Part shown: piece by piece, positions 32,944-41,772 of the stretch
Numbering within the stretch: position 1 is the stretch's first letter
Layout: each line of letters opens with the position of its first letter
Source of the DNA: Streptomyces sp. WMMC940
Lineage (GTDB): Bacteria; Actinomycetota; Actinomycetes; Streptomycetales; Streptomycetaceae
Assembly: GCF_027460265.1 (NCBI RefSeq)
Contig: NZ_JAPZBC010000001.1
Coordinates: 4,285,501 to 4,349,500 of the forward strand
Reading direction: 5' to 3'
Length of the DNA: 64,000 nt
Notes under the pieces: generated by a model
What the model was told of the DNA's origin: nothing
The model's database searches: none
What the model saw: the letters and a program-made list of their open reading frames with translations, nothing else
Translations under genes and position numbers: made by a program

Positions 32944-33774
32944 GTGCGGATCTCGACCACGATCTTCCTGACGGACGAGACGATCACCCCGCCGCGGCTG
33001 GCGCGGGAACTGGAGGAACGCGGCTTCGCCGGTCTGTACCTGCCCGAGCACACCCACATCCCGGTCGAACGGACCTCCCCGTACCCGGCGGGCGGCGACC
33101 TGCCGCCCGAGTACGGCCGCACCCTCGACTCCTTCGTCGCCCTCGGCCAGGCCGCGGCGGTCACCACCACCCTCGGCCTCGGCACGGGCATCACGCTCCT
33201 CGCCCAGCACGACCCCATCGCCCTCGCCAAGCAGATCGCGACCCTCGACCACCTCAGCGGCGGTCGCTTCACGCTCGGCGTCGGCTTCGGCTGGAACAGG
33301 GAGGAGGCGGCGGACCACGGCGTGGAGTGGTCGACGCGACGTGACCTCAGCCGCGACCGCATGCACCTGATGCGCGCCCTGTGGGCCGCGGAACCGACCG
33401 CCTACGAGGGCGACTTCGGCTCCGTCCGCGCCTCCTGGGCCTACCCCAAGCCGGCGAACGGCCCCGCGCCCCGCACCCTGGTCGGAGGCGCGGCCGGCCC
33501 GAAACTCTTCTCCCACATCGCCGACTACGCCGACGGCTGGCTCCCCATCGGCGGCCGGGGCCTCACGGAGTCGCTGCCGGTTCTGCGGGAGACCTGGTCC
33601 GCGGCGGGCCGCGACCCGAAGGCCCTCCAGATCGTCCCGTACGCGGTCCTCCCCTCGGCGGGCAAGCTCGCGCGCTACGCGGAACTGGGCTGCGAGGAGG
33701 TCGTCCTGCAGCTGCCCCCGGCGGGGGAGGGGGAGGTGCTGCGGGTGCTGGAGGAGTACGGGAAGTACGTGTGA
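32944..33774 (+). CDS. LLM-class F420-dependent oxidoreductase
   Basis: 276 residues from GTG 32944, which has GGAGGAG 4 nt upstream; upstream sequence in the same frame is not family-like. VRISTTIFLTDETITPPRLARELEERGFAGLYLPEHTHIP, TTLGLGTGITLLAQHDPIALAKQIATLDHLSGGRFTLGVGFGWNREEAADHGV and PRTLVGGAAGPKLFSHIADYADGWLPIGG are standard for this F420 group. Substrate unknown. It shows no copy of the regulon palindrome upstream. Confidence 0.88.
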   Translation: MRISTTIFLTDETITPPRLARELEERGFAGLYLPEHTHIPVERTSPYPAGGDLPPEYGRTLDSFVALGQAAAVTTTLGLGTGITLLAQHDPIALAKQIATLDHLSGGRFTLGVGFGWNREEAADHGVEWSTRRDLSRDRMHLMRALWAAEPTAYEGDFGSVRASWAYPKPANGPAPRTLVGGAAGPKLFSHIADYADGWLPIGGRGLTESLPVLRETWSAAGRDPKALQIVPYAVLPSAGKLARYAELGCEEVVLQLPPAGEGEVLRVLEEYGKYV

Positions 33775-33803
33775 GAAGTCAGTATCCTCAACCATCATCG
33801 CGC

Positions 33804-33809
33804 TATAGT
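33804..33809 (+). promoter_or_regulatory. -10 element of a probably leaderless antitoxin promoter
   Basis: TATAGT ends 6 nt before the ATG at 33816, so transcription would start at or next to the start codon. The element is part of a direct repeat CGCTATagtgaCGCTAT (33801-33817), a plausible autoregulatory antitoxin site. The -35 is not convincing. Confidence 0.45.
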
Positions 33810-33815
33810 GACGCT

Positions 33816-34100
33816 ATGGCGTCAACGACGATTCAGGTGTCCCGTGAGACCCGCGACCATCTTGCGGCGCTCGCGGCCGAACGTGGCCTCACCCTCGGGC
33901 AGCTCGTCCAGCAGCTCGCGGAACGTGAGCCGACCCAGGCGCAGACCGCCGAGCGGCTCCACGCCGACCGCGATGCCGCACGCCGGAACATGGGGACGGA
34001 CATGAGTGACGACGAGTTCGAGCATGCCCCCGACATTCTCGGCAACATTTACAAGATTGCGGCGGAAAAGGTTCGAGCGGCACGGGGCACCGCAGCGTGA
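33816..34100 (+). CDS. VapB-like antitoxin (ribbon-helix-helix)
   Basis: 94 residues. The N-terminus (ASTTIQVSRETRDHLAALAAERGLTLGQLVQQLAERE) is a ribbon-helix-helix-type DNA-binding domain: strand, two helices. The acidic C-terminal part (MSDDEFEHAPDILGNIYKIAAEKVRAARG) would bind the toxin. It overlaps the next gene by 4 nt (GTGA), as in toxin-antitoxin operons. No ribosome site precedes the ATG, which fits a leaderless transcript. Confidence 0.72.
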   Translation: MASTTIQVSRETRDHLAALAAERGLTLGQLVQQLAEREPTQAQTAERLHADRDAARRNMGTDMSDDEFEHAPDILGNIYKIAAEKVRAARGTAA

Positions 34101-34495
34101 TCATTCTTGACGCCACGGCTGTCCTGGCATTGGCCGAGGGGCACAAATCTCTCAATCAGCTCGCAGCCAACATGGCAAGGACCCCCGGTGACGCCTTGTG
34201 GGTACCGGCCCTGTGCCTGGCTCAGGCAGAGGCGGACAGCGCGGACGCCGGGCGTGCGGCACTGGCCTTCTCCTCCGTCATGGTGGACGCGCTTGACACA
34301 GTGGCCGCAGTCACCGTCGGCACTCTCGTCCGCGACGGCTTCGGCGGCCCTGACACCTGCCACGCCCTCTACTGCGCCTCCCCCCGCCCCCAGTTCACCG
34401 GAATGTCCATCCTGCTGACCGCTCGCGAGGACCGCTATCCGCCCGGCATCGTCTCCGTGGACATCGACTCACCGGGGATGCTGGGCTTTCACTGA
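34097..34495 (+). CDS. PIN-domain-like toxin (VapC-like)
   Basis: 132 residues from GTG 34097, overlapping the antitoxin stop. It begins IILDATAVLALAEGHKSLNQL, the first acidic site and helix of a PIN domain, followed by ALCLAQAEADSAD (second acidic site) and DGFGGPDTCHALYCA, where the third Asp is expected. The end is less typical. PIN toxins are Mg2+-dependent RNases, often acting on tRNA. The identity rests on the pattern, size and antitoxin partner; a conserved hypothetical protein is the alternative. Confidence 0.62.
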   Translation: MIILDATAVLALAEGHKSLNQLAANMARTPGDALWVPALCLAQAEADSADAGRAALAFSSVMVDALDTVAAVTVGTLVRDGFGGPDTCHALYCASPRPQFTGMSILLTAREDRYPPGIVSVDIDSPGMLGFH

Positions 34496-34760
34496 AGGAA
34501 CCCGTTGGGGCTGCACGAGTGCGCCAGGCATACGTCATACGTCGCACGGCATCCTCGCTCCCGCCTTAGTGGACGAGCCCCGCCATGTCGTAGTTCAACC
34601 GTCACGCTGGCAACAAGATCCCTGTCGGCAGCATGTCCATCTGACGGCCCCAAACCTCGCGGCAGTGACTACATTTTCAGCTCCAATCCCTATTGCTTGA
34701 CCACCCGCCGTTTCGCAACGTGACGCTCTCGACGCCCCCTCATGAAGTCGGGGCGGTCAC

Positions 34761-36179
34761 GTCCGCTGGAGTGGTGTATCGACGGCCACTCGGTGATCTC
34801 GTATTTGAGGCTATGCGGTGAGTTCGGTGGGCAGGACGGTGTCGTCGGTTTCTGACTCGATCGGGTGGAGTCGGGCCTTGGCGAGGAGTTCGCGGCCCAT
34901 GTAGCGGCGGGCTTCGGTCCACTCGTCGTTCTGCTCGGCCAGGACCGCCCCGACGAGCCGGATGACGGCGGTGCGGTCGGGGAAGATGCCGACCACGTCG
35001 GTGCGGCGGCGGATCTCCTTGTTCAGCCGCTCCTGCGGGTTGTTCGACCAGATCTGCCGCCAGATCTCCCTCGGGAAGGCGGTGAAGGCGAGCAAGTCGT
35101 GCTGCGCGGCGTCCAAGTGGGCTGCAGCCTTGGGGAACTTGGCCTCGAGTGCGTCCAGGACGTGCCGCATCTGTGATTGGACCGCGTCGGTGTCGGGCTG
35201 TTCGAAGACCGTCCGCAGCAGCGTGGCCACCCAGGGCTGGGCCGACTTCGGGACCTGGCTCAGCAAGTTCCTCGCGTAGTGGGTGCGGCAGCGCTGCCAC
35301 GAGGCGCCGGGCAGAACGGCACCGATGGCGTCGACGAGGCCGGCGTGGGCGTCGGAGATGACGAGCTGGACGCCGGACAGGCCACGGGCGATCAGGGAAC
35401 GCAGGAAGGCGAGCCAGCCGGCGCCGTCCTCGGCGGTGGCGACGTCCAGGCCGAGGATCTCGCGGTGGCCGTCAGCGTTGACGCCGACCGCGATCAGTGC
35501 ATGCACGTTGACGATGCGGCCGCCCTCGCGGACCTTCTGCGTGAGCGCGTCGACCCAGACGAACGAGTACGGGCCGGCGTCCAGGGGACGGTTACGGAAG
35601 GCGGTGACCTGCTCGTCCAGGTGCTTGGCCATCGCACTGACCTGGGACTTCGACAGCTGCGTCACCCCGAGGGACTCGGCGAGCTTCTCCACTCGGCGAG
35701 TGGAGACACCGAGCAGGTAGGCGGTGGCGACCACCGAGATCAGGGCCTGCTCGGCCCGGCGGCGCCGTTCCAGCAGCCAGTGCGGGAAGTAGCTGCCCTG
35801 CCGCAGCTTGGGGACGGCGAGCTCGACGGTCCCGGCGCGGGTGTCCCACTCGCGCGGGCGATAGCCGTTGCGGTGGTTGACCCTCACGTCGCTGACCTGC
35901 CCGTATTCGGCGTTGCAGAGCGCGTCGGCCTCCGCAGACATGAGCGCGTCGGCGAACGTTTTGATCATCGCGCGCAGCAGATCGGGACTCGCCGCGGCGA
36001 GATTCTCCTCGGCGAGAGCGTGCAGGGGCAGACTGTCGGATGCGGTCATCGTGCTGATCTCCTTCGAGCTTCGACAACTCGAAGATCAGCCGGTGGCCGT
36101 TCTCATATCCGGACCCTCACTCCGACGCCGGGCCAAACACCCGGATCAGGTGGGAGTCCGTACACCACTTCCCTGGACG
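34761..36179 (-). mobile_element. IS256-family insertion sequence
   Basis: A complete transposase is bounded by related ends: at the left, GTCCGCTGGAGTGGTGTA (34761-34778), and at the right, read on the other strand, GTCCAGGGAAGTGGTGTA (36178-36161). They match at 14 of 18 positions with AGTGGTGTA identical. No 8-bp target duplication is obvious, so exact borders are uncertain. The element lies only about 27 bp beyond the stop of the second immunity gene and may have been the route by which the low-G+C toxin tail was exchanged. Confidence 0.78.
34811..36049 (-). CDS. IS256-family transposase (full length)
   Basis: 412 residues, normal for IS256/mutator-type DDE transposases. Catalytic landmarks: first Asp in SFVWVDALTQKVREGGR, second in VQLVISDAHAGLVDAIGAVLPGASWQRCRTHYARNLL, and the Glu region NNPQERLNKEIRRRTDVVGIFPDRTAVIRLVGAVLAEQNDEW. 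No frameshift or stop, so the element may be active. It is framed by imperfect terminal repeats and lies downstream of the RHS toxin operon. Confidence 0.95.
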   Translation of the reverse strand: MTASDSLPLHALAEENLAAASPDLLRAMIKTFADALMSAEADALCNAEYGQVSDVRVNHRNGYRPREWDTRAGTVELAVPKLRQGSYFPHWLLERRRRAEQALISVVATAYLLGVSTRRVEKLAESLGVTQLSKSQVSAMAKHLDEQVTAFRNRPLDAGPYSFVWVDALTQKVREGGRIVNVHALIAVGVNADGHREILGLDVATAEDGAGWLAFLRSLIARGLSGVQLVISDAHAGLVDAIGAVLPGASWQRCRTHYARNLLSQVPKSAQPWVATLLRTVFEQPDTDAVQSQMRHVLDALEAKFPKAAAHLDAAQHDLLAFTAFPREIWRQIWSNNPQERLNKEIRRRTDVVGIFPDRTAVIRLVGAVLAEQNDEWTEARRYMGRELLAKARLHPIESETDDTVLPTELTA

Positions 36180-36205
36180 CAACCGTCGGGGCTGTCGGCA
36201 CCTCT

Positions 36206-36610
36206 CTATTCGCTCGCCGCGGCCAGGTAAACCCTGGAGTGGCATACGGAGGCAGATTCCGCTTCAAGTGAAATTGACTCGCTGGAGTTCTCGATGCGCA
36301 CCGAGATCCCATCGCGAGTTGACCGAGCGAGTGTCACTGATCTATTGGTAATAGAATTCCAGCCAGAGATGGATAGTTCCCTTACCTGACTGAATGTGAC
36401 GAAGAACTCGAAAGCGTTAAAATTCTTCCGCACCCACTCGGGTCGGGGCCTGTCGGGGATTGATCGAGTGTCGAATCCCAAGGTAACCCCGTTGCGTTCG
36501 TCGATGTGAAAATAAAATAGGAAGCAATCGCTCAGGGCGGGCACCTTAGTGTAGATATCCTCCAGGTCCTCAGGGTTCGAGAGGAATTGAATCCAGTCAG
36601 ATGTGTTCAT
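36206..36610 (-). CDS. Imm50-like immunity protein, second copy
   Basis: 134 residues from ATG 36610, overlapping the upstream immunity gene by 14 bp. Its body aligns with the upstream protein: both have W near the start, a D-L-x-x-[LI]-Y-T stretch (LEDIYTKVPALSD), a hydrophobic strand, then PxPEWV and a final LSISGWNS against LELKGWIP. This is the Imm50 pattern as I know it. G+C is far lower than the window average, and the last 30 residues end close to the IS256 element, so the C-terminus may have been altered by insertion. It probably protects against the same or a related toxin. Confidence 0.65.
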   Translation of the reverse strand: MNTSDWIQFLSNPEDLEDIYTKVPALSDCFLFYFHIDERNGVTLGFDTRSIPDRPRPEWVRKNFNAFEFFVTFSQVRELSISGWNSITNRSVTLARSTRDGISVRIENSSESISLEAESASVCHSRVYLAAASE

Positions 36611-37136
36611 AAAAGGTCTTCTCGTGGACCGGTGGGATCGCGTCATACTTCTTTGTGTCGAGTTTTCTGACGAACTGGTGAGGCCCGCCGTCGGATCCAT
36701 TCGGGAGCGCCCTATAAGCGCTCATGTGCCCCACCAGGATCGAGTCAGTCGCTACGAAGGAAAGATGGAAGCCATCCGACTCCATGCGCGCAAGGATTTT
36801 GTTGTGATTGTGCATGTGAAGCTCAAGGCTCGCGTGGCCATGGGGAATCCATCCCTTCAGTTCGAGGTTTTCGATGGCGATGAACTCCAGGTGGCATTGA
36901 AACTGGTCGAGTCCGGCGTCGACCCATTCGGGTGGCGGATTCTGAGGGAAAACCGGTAGGTCGATCCGAAGCGTGAGGCATGGCCCGAAGTGGTTCAGGT
37001 GGATTGATCTGACGGTCAGGTCTGTCAGTGAGGGCGTATCTGTGTAGAGGCTCTGCAAGTCCGCTGAATTACGAACGAGGTCAGCCCAGTTTCGGATCGT
37101 AATAGTAGTGCTCCTCGCAGCCTGGTATCTGTCCAT
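36597..37136 (-). CDS. Imm50-like immunity protein, first copy
   Basis: 179 residues if started at ATG 37136 (ATG 37148 and 37163 are also in frame). The region up to RNWADLVRNSADLQSLYTDTPSLTDLTVRSIHL is overlapped by the toxin 3' end; a GAGGAG site sits inside the overlap (about 37110-37115), so a rarer start near the NWADL segment is possible. LTLRIDLPVFPQNPPPEWVDAGLDQFQCHLEFIAIENLELKGWIPHGHASLEL is the Imm50-like core. Low G+C like its paralogue. Position directly after the toxin tip is the standard place of the cognate immunity gene. Confidence 0.7.
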   Translation of the reverse strand: MDRYQAARSTTITIRNWADLVRNSADLQSLYTDTPSLTDLTVRSIHLNHFGPCLTLRIDLPVFPQNPPPEWVDAGLDQFQCHLEFIAIENLELKGWIPHGHASLELHMHNHNKILARMESDGFHLSFVATDSILVGHMSAYRALPNGSDGGPHQFVRKLDTKKYDAIPPVHEKTFYEHI

Positions 37137-40100
37137 TGCGCGTATCATCGTAGGGTCGCACATGAAGATGTGGGGGCTGATATCCCTCCTCTCCCGGCTT
37201 CCTGTGGCCGAACCAGTGATCCTGGAAAACGACTATATTCCCATCAAGGGTCTCGTACCATTCCTCGCGGTAGAAGATAGGGCGTCCCGCCTCGTCGAGT
37301 TCTGCTCCTCCGCCCTGCCACTCAGGCTTCCGAGCCATGGCATAGTCGGTTGAGTCGAAAGGCTCCTGTCCCTCGGGCACTCCTGCATCCCGCAATGCGT
37401 CCGCCTTCCTTTCGGCGAGGCTTGCATTCGGGCACGGGGTGAGGCCGAGCGGGTCTGCCCACAGGTGTGGATTGTTTACGTATCGCGAAGGGTGTGGCGC
37501 CGGCCTCAACCCAAGCGGGTCTAGTGATGTGTACCGCGCCGTCTCAGGATCGTAGTACCGGAAGTAGTTGTAGTGCAGCCCCGTCTCCGGGTCGAAGTAC
37601 TGCCCCGGAAACCGCAGCGGCGTGTACGCCGTGCTCGACCGCGCCCATGTCGTCGTGCCCCACAGCGTGCTGCGCGTGTGCCACGCCAGTTCGCCGGACT
37701 CGTCGATGAGTTCGCTCGGCGTTCCCACCAGGTCCGTGACGATGGCGAAGAAGCGCTCGTCGATCGCCTCCTGCGAGGCCCGCGACGCCTGCGATGTCCG
37801 CGACGCCTGCGATGTCCGCGACGTGCCCGCCGGGAGGATGCGTTCCGTCTGGGCGAGCGGGTGGAGGCCGTCGTGGTCCCAGGTCAGCGCCACCGGGTGG
37901 GGCAGGTCCACGGACTCCGTGGTCTGCTCGCACAGTGTCGCGCCGTCCCAGGTGAACGACACCTGTTCGACCACCGTGACGCCGTCGTCGCCCAGGCGCT
38001 GCTTCGCGATGCGGCGGCCCAGCGCGTCGTAGCGGTAGCGCCACACCGTGCCGTCCGGTGTGGTGACCGATGTGAGCCGGTCCTCGGCGTCCCATACGTA
38101 GCGCCAGGTGTCCGGCTTGCGTGACAGGCGGGTCTTCTGGCGCAGTACGACCCGGCCCTGGGCGTCGTGCTCGTAGCGGACGTTGCCGGCGCGGGTGATG
38201 CGGGTGCCCGTGTAGGCGCGGGGGCCGGTGGCCTCGTGGCCCGGATGCGTGGCGGGCCAGGACGCGTCGGTCTGGTTGCCCGCCGCGTCATAGGCGTAGC
38301 GCTCGGTCCAGTTCGCGGCGTGGACGGCGGTGACGCGTCCGTCGGCGTCCAGGTCGAACGTCCTCGTTCCGGAGAGCCGGTCGTCGACGCCGACGAGGTG
38401 GCCGTCCGCGCGGTAGGAGTAGCCGCGTCGCTGGAGGCTGCCGCTCGCGCCCATGACGTGCTGGTCCGTGAGCCGGCCCATCGGGTCGAAGACGTGGTGG
38501 AGCGTGACCGTCCCGCCGATGCGGCGGGCCAGTTCCTGGCCGGCCGCGTCACGGTCGAAGCCGATCGTCCGTCCCGAGGTCGTCAGCTCCGCGCGGTGCC
38601 CGGCCGCGTCGTACGACCAGGAGCTGGCCGCGCCGCCCGGCGTCGTCCGTCCGGTCCGCCTGCCCAGGGTGTCGTACGCGAACGTCGTCTCGCGGCCGTC
38701 CACCGACTCCGACCTCAACCGCCCGTAGCGGTCGCGCAGCCGGGTCAGCGTCGCGTCCGGGCCCGTCGCCACGGCGAGTTCGTCGAAGATGTCGTACTCG
38801 TACGTGGTGACGGATCCCTCGGCGTCCTTGCGGACGATCTGGCCGAGCGCGTTGCGTGTGAACCGCACGCGCTGGCCGAGGCCGTTGCTGCGGGACGCGA
38901 GGCGGCCGGCGGCGTCGTACTCGTATGCGAGGGTCCGGTCGTCGAAGTCGGTCTCGGACTTCAGCAGGCCGGCGGGGTCGTATTCGTAGTCCCAGGTCAG
39001 GCCCTGCGGGTTGGTCACCCGGGTCAGACGCAGATTGGAGTCGTGGGCGAACTCGTACCGCACCCCGTCCGGTCCCGTCCGTGCCACGAGGAGGTCGAAG
39101 TCCGTGTACTCGAAGGTGGTGACACCGCCCATGGCGTCGGTGTGGGAGGTGCAGTTGCCCTCGCCGTCGTACGTCCAGGACTGCACGCCGCCGTCCGCCT
39201 CGACTCGCCGCGCGAGCCTGCCCTCGACCGTCCATTCCAGTCGTGTCACCGCGCCCAGCGGGTCGGTGATCGCGACCGGCCGTCCGAACCGGTCCCGTTC
39301 GCAGCGTGTGGTCGCGCCCAGCGGGTCGGTGATCTCCAGTGGAAGCCCGGCCCTGTCGCAGCGCACGCGCGTGGTGTGCCCCAGGGCGTCCGTGACCGAC
39401 GTCGGGTGACCGGCTCCGTCGTACGTGAAGTGCGTCGTCGCGCCGGCGGCGTCGGTGGCGGAGGTGCGGTTGCCGCGTTCGTCGTAGGTCCGGCGCACCA
39501 CCGTCCCGTCGGCGCCCCGGACGCGCACCGGCAGGCCCAGGCCGTCGTACTCGACCGACAGTTCGCGGCCGTCCGGGCGGCGTACGGTCACCGGGCGGCC
39601 GGCCTCGTCGTACGTGGTGCTCGTGACGTGGCCGAGCGGGTCGGCGGTGGCGAGGAGCCGGTTGAAGGGGTCGTACTCGAAGCGCGTGACGCGGCCGTTC
39701 GCGTCGATCTCGGCGACGACCTGCTGCCGCTCGTTGACCAGGTGGCGTTTGGTGTGGCCGAGGCCGTCGGTCATCGAGGTCATGCGCAGCCCGGTGTCCG
39801 GGTCCGTGTCGTCCCAGGTGAAGTGGGATTCGACGTGGCCGTTCGTGCCGGACTGATGGACGCACCGGTCGAGGCCGTCGTAGACGTAGTCGTAGTGACT
39901 GCCGTTGGTGTCGGTCCACGACGTCATGCGGCCGAGGTCGTCGTACCCGAACCGCACCGGGAGACCGGTGGAGTTGACGACCTCGGTCAGATGGCCGTCC
40001 GTGTAGCCGTACCGGAGGAGCTCCTGGTCCGATCCGTCGGCGGCCGCCCCCGCGAGGTGCAGGGCGGTGACCCTGCCCTCGTCCGTGGTGAGCTTCAGGT

Positions 40101-41772
40101 GGTAGCCGCCGTGGTGCACGATCGACGTCGGTGCGCCGGACTCGTCGTGGTCGAAGCTGATCCAGCGGCCGTTGCGGTCGTCGATCCGGTCCAGGAGCGC
40201 CAGTTCGTCGGTGTGGTCGGTGAAGTGCCACACCCGGCCGGTGTCGGGGTCGGTGACCGTGTAGCCGTCGTCCGTACGGTCCAGGGGCCAGCGCCTGCCG
40301 TGCGTGGGCAGCACGGGAACGCCCGGCGCGGGATGCGGATAGGCGAGCAGACTGCCTTCGTCGCAGGCGAGGACGACGCCCTCGGAGTCGATCTCCAGGC
40401 GCTGGTCCACGGTGCTGGACCAGGTCGGGCCGAACCAGCGTCCCGCCCGGTACGAGGAGTCGAAGGTGCGCCGGAACACCAGCGGCAGCGAGCCGGGGAG
40501 GGCGATGTCCGTCTGCGGCAGCAGCACGCGGCCGCTCGCGATGTCGACCGGGTCCCCGTCGCACTTGGTCTCACTGCACTGCTTGCCCTTGCCGTCGGGA
40601 TCCTTGGTGTGCCCGTCGCGGACCTTCGACGGGCTGTCGGGAACGCCCTTCGTCCCGGCCCTGATGCCGCCGCGGACGAGCCCTGCGCCCTTGCTGCCGA
40701 CGATCTCCGGGATGAGGCGCCCCAGGAACTCGGCCGGGTCGCCCTTCGCCGCCTCCCAGGCGTTCTTCAGCGCACGGTCGGGGTTCGCGGCGGTGGAGAC
40801 GAGCCCGGCGAGGGTCATGTTGAGACCCTTGTAGTACTCGGCCGGGTGCGTCAGGTTGTACGCATCGAGCGGGTTGACCGAACGGACGAAGTTGACGAGG
40901 CCGGCCGCCCCCTTGACGACACCACCGGTCAGATGGGTCATCTCCACGCCCTGGGCCAGACCGTAGTCCGCCAGCTCCAGCTTGACCTTGTCGCGGCCCG
41001 TGGGCTCCTTCGGGGCATGGGCCATGGCCGCCGTGACAGCCGTCTTCGCGGTGTCCGCGGCCTCGTTGCGGTGCCGGCGGGCCTCCTTCAGGATCTCCTG
41101 CGCCCGCTGCCGCTTGGCCTTGCCGGGGTCGGTGAACGGTCCGGGCCTGGGCGGGGGACTGTCGCTGTTGCGGGCGGCGTTGTAGGCGTCGACCTTCTTG
41201 TTGTACGCGTCGGCCGCCGTCCTGGAGTCCGCGTCGCCCTCCTTGTGGAGGGCGATGGCCTCCCGGGCCTTGCCCTGGGCGCCGACGACAGCCTTGGAGT
41301 ATGTCTCCAGCGCCTTGGCCGCGGCCTCGAAGGCATCGGCGGCGTGCAGCCAGTCAGTCGGCAGCGTCTCGAACTTCTTGCGGAAGGTGTCCGCCGCCTC
41401 GCCCTTCCAGTGGGCCGGGTCGAGCTTCTTCATCCCGGCGCCGACGAGGTCGAACGCCTTCTGGAAGTCGCGGAGGTTCTTCACCGTCGAGGCGATCGCC
41501 TCCGGGTTGCCGTGGATGAGCTCGTTGGCCTCCTCGGTCTGTCCCAGCTGCTGCTCACCCACGTCCGCGCCGAGCGAGGAGGCGGCCTCGTCGCCCCAGT
41601 CCTCGACGCTGTCCGCCCAGTCGTCCGCGCCGACCTTCTGCAGGCCCTCGCCGATCCGGTCGGTCGTCCAGTCGACTCCCTCGCCGACCTTCTCCTTGGC
41701 CTTGTCGATGCCGCTGTCGACGACGTCGATGCCTCTGTCGAGGGCCTTGCCCAGATCGCCCAGATCCACCAT
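37081..41772 (-). CDS. RHS-repeat polymorphic toxin with C-terminal nuclease-like tip
   Basis: 1563 residues from ATG 41772 (GGGGGGAG 8 nt upstream; TGATG overlap with the upstream gene). Layout: helical N-terminal domain with a WXG-like stretch (PAHWKGEAADTFRKKFETLP, about 120-140) for type VII-like export; DUF6531 start at CDGDPVDIASGRVLLPQTDI; RHS/YD repeats over roughly 900 residues (many YDxxGRxxxxxxPxG units); core LRFPGQYFDPETGLHYNYFRYYDPETARYTSLDPLGL; then a ~125-residue tip. The tip has VVFQDHWFGH, PPHLHVRP and EEHYYYDPKLG, suggesting an HNH/Endo VII-type nuclease (inference). G+C drops sharply at the tip, as expected for an exchangeable toxin module. Confidence 0.85.
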   Translation of the reverse strand: MVDLGDLGKALDRGIDVVDSGIDKAKEKVGEGVDWTTDRIGEGLQKVGADDWADSVEDWGDEAASSLGADVGEQQLGQTEEANELIHGNPEAIASTVKNLRDFQKAFDLVGAGMKKLDPAHWKGEAADTFRKKFETLPTDWLHAADAFEAAAKALETYSKAVVGAQGKAREAIALHKEGDADSRTAADAYNKKVDAYNAARNSDSPPPRPGPFTDPGKAKRQRAQEILKEARRHRNEAADTAKTAVTAAMAHAPKEPTGRDKVKLELADYGLAQGVEMTHLTGGVVKGAAGLVNFVRSVNPLDAYNLTHPAEYYKGLNMTLAGLVSTAANPDRALKNAWEAAKGDPAEFLGRLIPEIVGSKGAGLVRGGIRAGTKGVPDSPSKVRDGHTKDPDGKGKQCSETKCDGDPVDIASGRVLLPQTDIALPGSLPLVFRRTFDSSYRAGRWFGPTWSSTVDQRLEIDSEGVVLACDEGSLLAYPHPAPGVPVLPTHGRRWPLDRTDDGYTVTDPDTGRVWHFTDHTDELALLDRIDDRNGRWISFDHDESGAPTSIVHHGGYHLKLTTDEGRVTALHLAGAAADGSDQELLRYGYTDGHLTEVVNSTGLPVRFGYDDLGRMTSWTDTNGSHYDYVYDGLDRCVHQSGTNGHVESHFTWDDTDPDTGLRMTSMTDGLGHTKRHLVNERQQVVAEIDANGRVTRFEYDPFNRLLATADPLGHVTSTTYDEAGRPVTVRRPDGRELSVEYDGLGLPVRVRGADGTVVRRTYDERGNRTSATDAAGATTHFTYDGAGHPTSVTDALGHTTRVRCDRAGLPLEITDPLGATTRCERDRFGRPVAITDPLGAVTRLEWTVEGRLARRVEADGGVQSWTYDGEGNCTSHTDAMGGVTTFEYTDFDLLVARTGPDGVRYEFAHDSNLRLTRVTNPQGLTWDYEYDPAGLLKSETDFDDRTLAYEYDAAGRLASRSNGLGQRVRFTRNALGQIVRKDAEGSVTTYEYDIFDELAVATGPDATLTRLRDRYGRLRSESVDGRETTFAYDTLGRRTGRTTPGGAASSWSYDAAGHRAELTTSGRTIGFDRDAAGQELARRIGGTVTLHHVFDPMGRLTDQHVMGASGSLQRRGYSYRADGHLVGVDDRLSGTRTFDLDADGRVTAVHAANWTERYAYDAAGNQTDASWPATHPGHEATGPRAYTGTRITRAGNVRYEHDAQGRVVLRQKTRLSRKPDTWRYVWDAEDRLTSVTTPDGTVWRYRYDALGRRIAKQRLGDDGVTVVEQVSFTWDGATLCEQTTESVDLPHPVALTWDHDGLHPLAQTERILPAGTSRTSQASRTSQASRASQEAIDERFFAIVTDLVGTPSELIDESGELAWHTRSTLWGTTTWARSSTAYTPLRFPGQYFDPETGLHYNYFRYYDPETARYTSLDPLGLRPAPHPSRYVNNPHLWADPLGLTPCPNASLAERKADALRDAGVPEGQEPFDSTDYAMARKPEWQGGGAELDEAGRPIFYREEWYETLDGNIVVFQDHWFGHRKPGEEGYQPPHLHVRPYDDTRNGQIPGCEEHYYYDPKLG

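Noticed and set aside
34496..34760. Remnant gene between the PIN toxin and IS256
   Set aside because: Only short frames with mixed codon use; no recognisable motif in about 265 bp.
37004..37022. CTGACGGTCAG within the first Imm50-like gene
   Set aside because: Spacer of one base instead of five, inside a low-G+C coding region; chance.
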